Below, piece by piece: positions 59,671-64,000 of a DNA stretch of 64,000 nt. The stretch is taken from positions 1,404,479 to 1,468,478 of the forward strand of contig NZ_FOUK01000001.1 in NCBI RefSeq assembly GCF_900114845.1. Direction: 5' to 3'. A program made the position numbers and the translations under genes. The DNA comes from Pimelobacter simplex. GTDB lineage: Bacteria > Actinomycetota > Actinomycetes > Propionibacteriales > Nocardioidaceae. Below the pieces are notes generated by a model. That model saw nothing but the letters and a program-made list of their open reading frames with translations. It made no database searches and had not been told where the DNA came from. Position 1 is the first letter of the stretch. Each line of letters begins with the position of its first letter.

Positions 59671-60485
59671 CGCGCCGCCACCCCCGACCGCCAGGGCAGT
59701 GCCACGTGCTCGAGGAACCGGATGGCGGTGTCGATCAGCACGCCCAGGAGGGCGTAGAGCAGGATGCAGAGGACCATGTAGTCGCTGCGGAAGTACTGCT
59801 GTGAGAGCGAGACCAGGTAGCCGATGCCCTCGGTGGTGCCGATCTGCTCGGCGGCGATCAGGCCGGTGAGGCTGACGCTGAGGCAGATCCGCAGCGCCAT
59901 CAGCAGGTTCGGGCGGGCGCAGGGGAGGATGACCTCCCACACGAGCCGGAACCCGCGCAGCCCGAACCCGCGGGCGGCCTCGACGACCTTGCGGTCGACG
60001 CCGCGCACGCCCAGGTAGGTGTAGGCGTACATCGGTGCCACCGCCGAGACCGCGATGAGGACGATCTTGAACGTCTCGCCGACGCCGAACCACGACAGCA
60101 GCAGCGGGACGAGCGCGAGGAAGGGCACCGCGCGGTACATCTGCATGCTCGGGTCGATCAGCTCCTCGCCGAGCGCGCTGGCGCCGGCGAGCACGCCGAG
60201 CACCAGGCCGGCGACGACACCGAGGCTGACCCCGATCGCCGCGCGGGTCGCGGACGCGGCCAGGAAGTCGGCCAGCTGCCCGCTCTCGGCGAGCTCGCGG
60301 AGCGCGCCGACGACCGAGCCCGGCGAGGCGAGGACCTGCGGGTCGAGCAGTCCGGTGGCGGACGCCGCCTGCCAGACCACCAGTAGGGCGACCGGCACGC
60401 TGGCCCGGGTGAGCAGCGACCACGAGCGGCTGCGGCGCCTCGTCCCCAGGAAGCGCGGGGTGACGAGGACGTCGGCGGTGGTCAT
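59667..60485 (-). CDS. sulfonate/nitrate-type ABC permease (SsuC-like)
   Basis: 272 aa with about six membrane segments. The EAA loop is ARGFGLRGFRLVWEVILPCARPNLLMAL, split here by residues typical of SsuC/TauC. It forms the pore with the ATPase at 58912. Overlaps the binding-protein gene by ATGA. Confidence 0.93.
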   Translation of the reverse strand: MTTADVLVTPRFLGTRRRSRSWSLLTRASVPVALLVVWQAASATGLLDPQVLASPGSVVGALRELAESGQLADFLAASATRAAIGVSLGVVAGLVLGVLAGASALGEELIDPSMQMYRAVPFLALVPLLLSWFGVGETFKIVLIAVSAVAPMYAYTYLGVRGVDRKVVEAARGFGLRGFRLVWEVILPCARPNLLMALRICLSVSLTGLIAAEQIGTTEGIGYLVSLSQQYFRSDYMVLCILLYALLGVLIDTAIRFLEHVALPWRSGVAAR

Positions 60486-61489
60486 CGGCCCAGCCGGGCG
60501 ACCGCGGCGTCGGCGTCCACCGGCTTGCTGATCAGGCCGTTCTCGAGGAAGTAGTCGGCGACCTGCTGCACCTTGGCGACGTCGGCGTCGGTGGCCAGGG
60601 CCGGGGGCAGCTCGTAACGCAGCGACTCGGTGTCGTGCTCGAGGAGGTCGCCGCTCGTCGCGGTCGGCCCGGAGTCGGTGAACACGTTCTGGAACTTCTC
60701 GGGCTCCGCGTTGGCCTCCTTGACGAGGTCGGCGACGACCTCCTGGAAGACCTCGAGCGCCTCGGGGTTCTTCTCGACGACCTCGGACCGCGCCGCGAAG
60801 ATCGTCAGGTCGTTGTCCTCGACGTCGGTGTTGGTCACGATCGTCTTGGCCCCGTTGGCGACCGCGAGCGGGTAGCCGCGCACGATCGCCCACCAGGCGT
60901 CGACCTTGCCCGACGCGAACGCGCCGGCGGCCTCGGCCGGGTTGAGGTAGACCTTCTCGACCGCGTCGTGCTCGATGCCGGCTTTGTCGAGCGCGAGATC
61001 GAGCAGGTACTCGCCGCGACCGCCGCGGTTGACGGCGATCTTCTTGCCGACGAGCTGGTCGATCGAGGTGACCGAGCTGTCGGCGGGCACCACGAGTCCG
61101 TCGGCGACGGGGGCGTCCGGATCGGTCGTGCGCGGGGCGACCGTGAAGATCTTGAGGTCGTCGCTGGTCGAGAGGTAGCCGATCGCGGGGGAGATCGCCC
61201 CCTGCAGGACGTTGACGTCGCCGGAGCGGACGGCGTCGATCGTGGCGGTGAAGGAGGCGTAGCTGCCGCCCCACTCGACCTTGGCGCCGACCTTCTCGAG
61301 ACGGTCTTCCAGGACGCCGGTCTTCTTGGCGTACGCGAGCACGCCCTCGTTGCCGGGATCGCCGATGCGCAGGACGGTGGTGCCGCCGTCGTCGCCGTTC
61401 GCGGCGTCGCACGCGGTCAGCCCGAGGGCGGCGAGGACGAGAAGCGCAGCGGCGGCGAAGGCCGTCGTGCGGCGGGGGTGCTGGGACAT
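60482..61489 (-). CDS. substrate-binding lipoprotein of the sulfur ABC transporter (SsuA-like)
   Basis: 335 aa with signal peptide and lipobox GLTAC (C27). NitT/TauT fold: GVLAYAKKTGVLEDRLEKVG, SIDQLVGKKIAVNRGG, DAVEKVYLNPAEAAGAFASG. It binds an aliphatic or aryl sulfonate outside the membrane. First gene of the operon; GGAG precedes the ATG and a TTACACCAGTAA dyad lies 29-40 bp upstream. Confidence 0.9.
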   Translation of the reverse strand: MSQHPRRTTAFAAAALLVLAALGLTACDAANGDDGGTTVLRIGDPGNEGVLAYAKKTGVLEDRLEKVGAKVEWGGSYASFTATIDAVRSGDVNVLQGAISPAIGYLSTSDDLKIFTVAPRTTDPDAPVADGLVVPADSSVTSIDQLVGKKIAVNRGGRGEYLLDLALDKAGIEHDAVEKVYLNPAEAAGAFASGKVDAWWAIVRGYPLAVANGAKTIVTNTDVEDNDLTIFAARSEVVEKNPEALEVFQEVVADLVKEANAEPEKFQNVFTDSGPTATSGDLLEHDTESLRYELPPALATDADVAKVQQVADYFLENGLISKPVDADAAVARLGR

Positions 61490-61517
61490 GGGAGGGCTCC
61501 AAGCCGATCGAGGACCA

Positions 61518-61529
61518 TTACTGGTGTAA
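61518..61529 (-). promoter_or_regulatory. candidate operator upstream of the sulfur operon
   Basis: TTACTGGTGTAA on the plus strand (TTAC-N4-GTAA dyad) lies in an AT-rich island (61515-61566) unlike the rest of the window, 29 bp before the operon start. MarR and LysR regulators are encoded next to it; either could bind here. No clear -35/-10 pair was found. Confidence 0.45.
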
Positions 61530-61566
61530 CTAGAGCAACTCGATAGACATTAGCACGTGATCAAAT

Positions 61567-61592
61567 CCCGTGAACGTGTCACCGCTCACGGG
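61567..61592 (-). terminator. terminator of the marR gene
   Basis: CCCGTGA (61567-61573) pairs with TCACGGG (61586-61592), 12-nt loop; in the minus direction it is followed by ATTTGAT. It lies 29 bp after the MarR stop. Confidence 0.5.
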
Positions 61593-61621
61593 TCGGACGC
61601 CGCCCGGGTCCTGGGGGAGGG

Positions 61622-62101
61622 TCAGTCGTGCGCGGCCGAGCCGGAGTTCCGGTCCAGCACCAGGAGCAGCTCGCGGAGGCGGGCGGCGTCCTCGGGGGAG
61701 AGCCCGGCGAGGATCTCGGACTCCGCCCGGGTGACCGACTCGTCGGCCGCGGCCCGGCGGCGCCGGCCGGCGGCCGAGAGGGTGACCACCTGGCGGCGCC
61801 GGTCGTCCGGGTCGGGACGGCGGGCCACCAGGCCGGCGTCCTCGAGCCGGGCGAGCGCCTTGACCAGGTAGTTGGGGTCCATGTCGAGCACCTGGCCGAG
61901 CCGCTGCTGGCTCAGCTCGCCGTCGTGGTCGCGCAGCACCAGCAGCACCGCGGCCTCCCGCGGCTGGAGGTCGAGCGGCTCGAGCGAGTCGGCGATCCGG
62001 CGGTGCGCCATCCGCCCGATGTGGGCCAGGAGGTAGCCCGGGCTGGTGAAGCGCGCTTCGGCCGTCATCGTCGGCCGCCGCTCGGCGCGAGGCATTCCCA
62101 T
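61622..62101 (-). CDS. MarR-family regulator
   Basis: 159 aa. RIADSLEPLDLQPREAAVLLVLRDHDG, QQRLGQVLDMDPNYLVKALARLEDAGL and RRPDPDDRRRQVVTLS are the MarR winged helix and its wing. The start is chosen by the minus-strand TAGCCT (complement of 62110-62115) 8 nt upstream. It probably controls the sulfur operon downstream; its ligand is unknown. Confidence 0.9.
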   Translation of the reverse strand: MGMPRAERRPTMTAEARFTSPGYLLAHIGRMAHRRIADSLEPLDLQPREAAVLLVLRDHDGELSQQRLGQVLDMDPNYLVKALARLEDAGLVARRPDPDDRRRQVVTLSAAGRRRRAAADESVTRAESEILAGLSPEDAARLRELLLVLDRNSGSAAHD

Positions 62102-62186
62102 GGCCAGGGAGGCTAGCCTGAGCCGGCGTCGGGCTACGTCACCGTCGGGCTTGCCGCGCGGGGCTGAGGGGGCGCGGTTCGTGCCG

Positions 62187-63062
62187 CTAGCCCGAGAGCA
62201 GCCCGCCCACCTGCCGCAGCACCTCCAGCAGGTGCCGCGGGAGCGGCGTCTCGTCGTCGGCCCGGTGCAGCGCGGTGAGCTCGCGGTGGATGGGCGGGTC
62301 GAAGCCGCGGGCGACCACGCCGGGCAGGGGGACCCGCGGGGTCTCGACGCTGTGCCACAGGCACGAGGCGATGCCGTGGGTGACGGCGGCGAGCCAGGCG
62401 TGGCGCTCGTCGGTCTCGACGGCGACCTCGGGGGTGATGGCGCACTCGGCGAAGAAGGTGTCGAGGGTGGCGCGGCGGGCACTGCCGGCGGTGGGGAGGA
62501 CCAGGGGGACGCGGCCGAGGTCGGCGAGGGTGACCCGGTCGGGGAGGTCGGTGGCGGCGGGGGAGTAGAGGCGGACCTCCGCCCGCCCGATCGGGACGGC
62601 GACCAGGTCGGTGGTCACCGCGCTGTCGCACAGGCCGAGGTCGGCGCGCCCGGTGGCGACGAGGTCGGCGACCTCGGGCGAGCCGCTGCCGCCGAGGAGG
62701 CGGGTGTGCACGGTGACGCCGTGCTCGCGCAGCCCGGCGAGGATCGGGATGGCGAGCGCGGCCTGGAGCGTGGGTGACGCCGCGATCACCAGGGGCGCGG
62801 ACGACGGCGCGGCGGCGGCCGTGGTGCGCAGCGTGGCGATGCTGTGGAGCACCGCCCGGGCCCGGCGCACGAACGTCTCGCCGGCGGGGGTGAGGGCGAT
62901 GCCGCGCCCGTCGCGGGCGAAGAGGGTCAGGTCGAGCTCGCGCTCCAGCTGGCGCACGGCCCGGCTCAGCGCCGGCTGCGCCACGAACAGGGCGGCGGCC
63001 GCGGCGGTCATGCTGCCGTGCTCGGCCGTGGCCACGACGTAGCGCAGCTGCTGGATGTTCAT
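62187..63062 (-). CDS. LysR-family regulator
   Basis: 291 aa from MNIQQLRYVVATAEHGSMT with the HTH FVAQPALSRAVRQLEREL; the C-terminal periplasmic-binding-type domain (PLVIAASPTLQAALAIPIL) senses an unknown ligand. GGGAGGG precedes the ATG. It is divergent from the SurE gene, which may be its target, as LysR regulators often control the adjacent divergent gene. Confidence 0.9.
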   Translation of the reverse strand: MNIQQLRYVVATAEHGSMTAAAAALFVAQPALSRAVRQLERELDLTLFARDGRGIALTPAGETFVRRARAVLHSIATLRTTAAAAPSSAPLVIAASPTLQAALAIPILAGLREHGVTVHTRLLGGSGSPEVADLVATGRADLGLCDSAVTTDLVAVPIGRAEVRLYSPAATDLPDRVTLADLGRVPLVLPTAGSARRATLDTFFAECAITPEVAVETDERHAWLAAVTHGIASCLWHSVETPRVPLPGVVARGFDPPIHRELTALHRADDETPLPRHLLEVLRQVGGLLSG

Positions 63063-63169
63063 CCGCCCTCCCATGCCGAACGGGTCTTGGACGCCGCTCC
63101 CGGTGGGCTCTGAATCTAGAACCTGTTCCCGCTCGGGCACGACATCCCGACACCCTCCGAGGAGAAGTC

Positions 63170-64000
63170 ATGCGTCCCGTCCCTCTCGCCGCCCGTCTCG
63201 CCGTCGTCGGCACCGCCCTGGCAGCGGCCGTCGCGGCCACCGTGAGCGGCTCGTCCGCCGCGCCGGCGCCCACCCAGCCCGCCCAGTCCGCGAAGCCCGG
63301 TCCCACGGCCGCCCCGCTCGCCGGCCTCAAGGTCCTGATGACCAACGACGACAGCGCGCAGGGTCGCGATGCCGGCTTCGGCACCGACGGCAAGGGTCTG
63401 TACGAGATGCGCCGCGCGCTGTGCGCCGCCGGCGCCGACGTCCTCGTCGTCGCGCCCTGGGCCCAGCAGAGCGGCGCCGGGGCCCGGATGACGCCGCCGG
63501 GGTTCAGCCCCGTCGCGTTCACGGTGCAGGCGGTCGCCCCGCCCGCGGCGTACGCCGGCGACTGCGCCACGGGCTCGACCGGCGGCGCCGTCTTCGGCGT
63601 CTGCGTCGCGGCGAGCCCGTGCGGCTCGGGCACCCCGACGGCCTCGCCCGCGGACACCGTCAACGTCGCGCTCAGCCGGTTCGCCGCGACCTACTGGTCC
63701 GGCGGCCCGGACCTCGTCGTGTCCGGCACCAACTTCGGCCAGAACATCGGCGCCACCGTCAACCACTCCGGCACGGTCGGCGCCGTCGTCACCGCCCACG
63801 AGTACGACGTCCCGGCGATCGCGTTCAGTGCCGAGGTGCCGCGCGACCTGGCCCAGATCCCGAACGTGCCGTTCGCGGCGACCGCCGACTTCGGCGTCCG
63901 GCTGATCGCGGCGCTGCGCCAGCGCCGGGCCCTGGACGACGGCCTCGTCCTCAACGTGAACCACCCGTTCGTCGGCGCCGGCGAGAAGCTCGGCCGCCCG
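63170..64000 (+). CDS. secreted SurE-like 5'/3'-nucleotidase, 5' part, cut by window edge
   Basis: 277 codons seen; runs off the right edge. GAGGAGAAG precedes the ATG. A signal peptide (1-31) and an Ala/Pro-rich stretch lead to LMTNDDSAQG (SurE metal site D-D), then ALCAAGADVLVVAPWAQQSGAG, and GGPDLVVSGTNFGQNIGATVNHSGTVGAV, all SurE signatures. Most SurE proteins are cytosolic; the signal peptide places this one outside, suggesting phosphate or nucleotide scavenging. Confidence 0.9.
   Translation, partial: MRPVPLAARLAVVGTALAAAVAATVSGSSAAPAPTQPAQSAKPGPTAAPLAGLKVLMTNDDSAQGRDAGFGTDGKGLYEMRRALCAAGADVLVVAPWAQQSGAGARMTPPGFSPVAFTVQAVAPPAAYAGDCATGSTGGAVFGVCVAASPCGSGTPTASPADTVNVALSRFAATYWSGGPDLVVSGTNFGQNIGATVNHSGTVGAVVTAHEYDVPAIAFSAEVPRDLAQIPNVPFAATADFGVRLIAALRQRRALDDGLVLNVNHPFVGAGEKLGRP

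Overview
The window is GC-rich chromosomal DNA from an actinobacterium, most likely Nocardioides or a close relative (genus inferred from gene content and order, not searched). Supporting signs are a bacterial RNase E/G with long Lys-Ala and Pro-Glu low-complexity tails, a GatCAB amidotransferase, NAD-dependent ligase, Ser/Thr kinase, abundant GTG starts, and many genes that appear leaderless (a TANNNT box 6-8 nt before the start codon, no Shine-Dalgarno).

Layout. 1-389: 5' part of a ChaA-type Ca2+/H+ antiporter. 461-18144: a conserved housekeeping block (radical SAM protein, its DUF2344 partner, RNase E/G, L21, L27, ObgE, ProB). It is split at 2448-10458 by accessory genes: a secreted metalloprotease, a GH16 hydrolase, a small kinase, three tandem paralogous membrane proteins and a winged-helix protein. 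18169-19059: PPK2. 19155-33180: a second conserved block (cysteine desulfurase, MnmA, short MetE-like protein, LigA, GatC, GatA, GatB), interrupted by a TetR/MFS efflux pair and by a membrane Ser/Thr kinase with an FG-GAP ectodomain plus a degenerate P-loop protein.

34268-40448 is the most interesting region. A cobalamin riboswitch precedes five tightly packed genes: a secreted alpha/alpha-barrel protein, a membrane-anchored DUF4430 (transcobalamin C-terminal-like) protein, EcfT, a fused double EcfA ATPase and an S component. The first two proteins correspond to the two halves of the vertebrate B12 carriers intrinsic factor and transcobalamin, so the locus reads as a two-part extracellular B12 capture system feeding an ECF transporter.

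40435-51911 is accessory: a PQQ-type sugar dehydrogenase lipoprotein, alpha/beta hydrolase, small secreted zincin (with a CRP/GlxR-type palindrome upstream), lipoprotein, DMT exporter, secreted repeat protein, large LuxR regulator, Asp-box protein and SRPBCC protein. A double-palindrome REP-like element (51915-52003) precedes ilvD and a PPOX-family gene.

54860-61489 (minus strand) is a seven-gene sulfur-scavenging operon in which every gene overlaps the next by ATGA or TGATG: ABC binding lipoprotein, permease, ATPase, a DszB-like sulfinate desulfinase candidate, two LLM flavin monooxygenases and a signal-less SsuA-like protein. MarR and LysR regulators lie upstream, and the window ends inside a secreted SurE-like nucleotidase.
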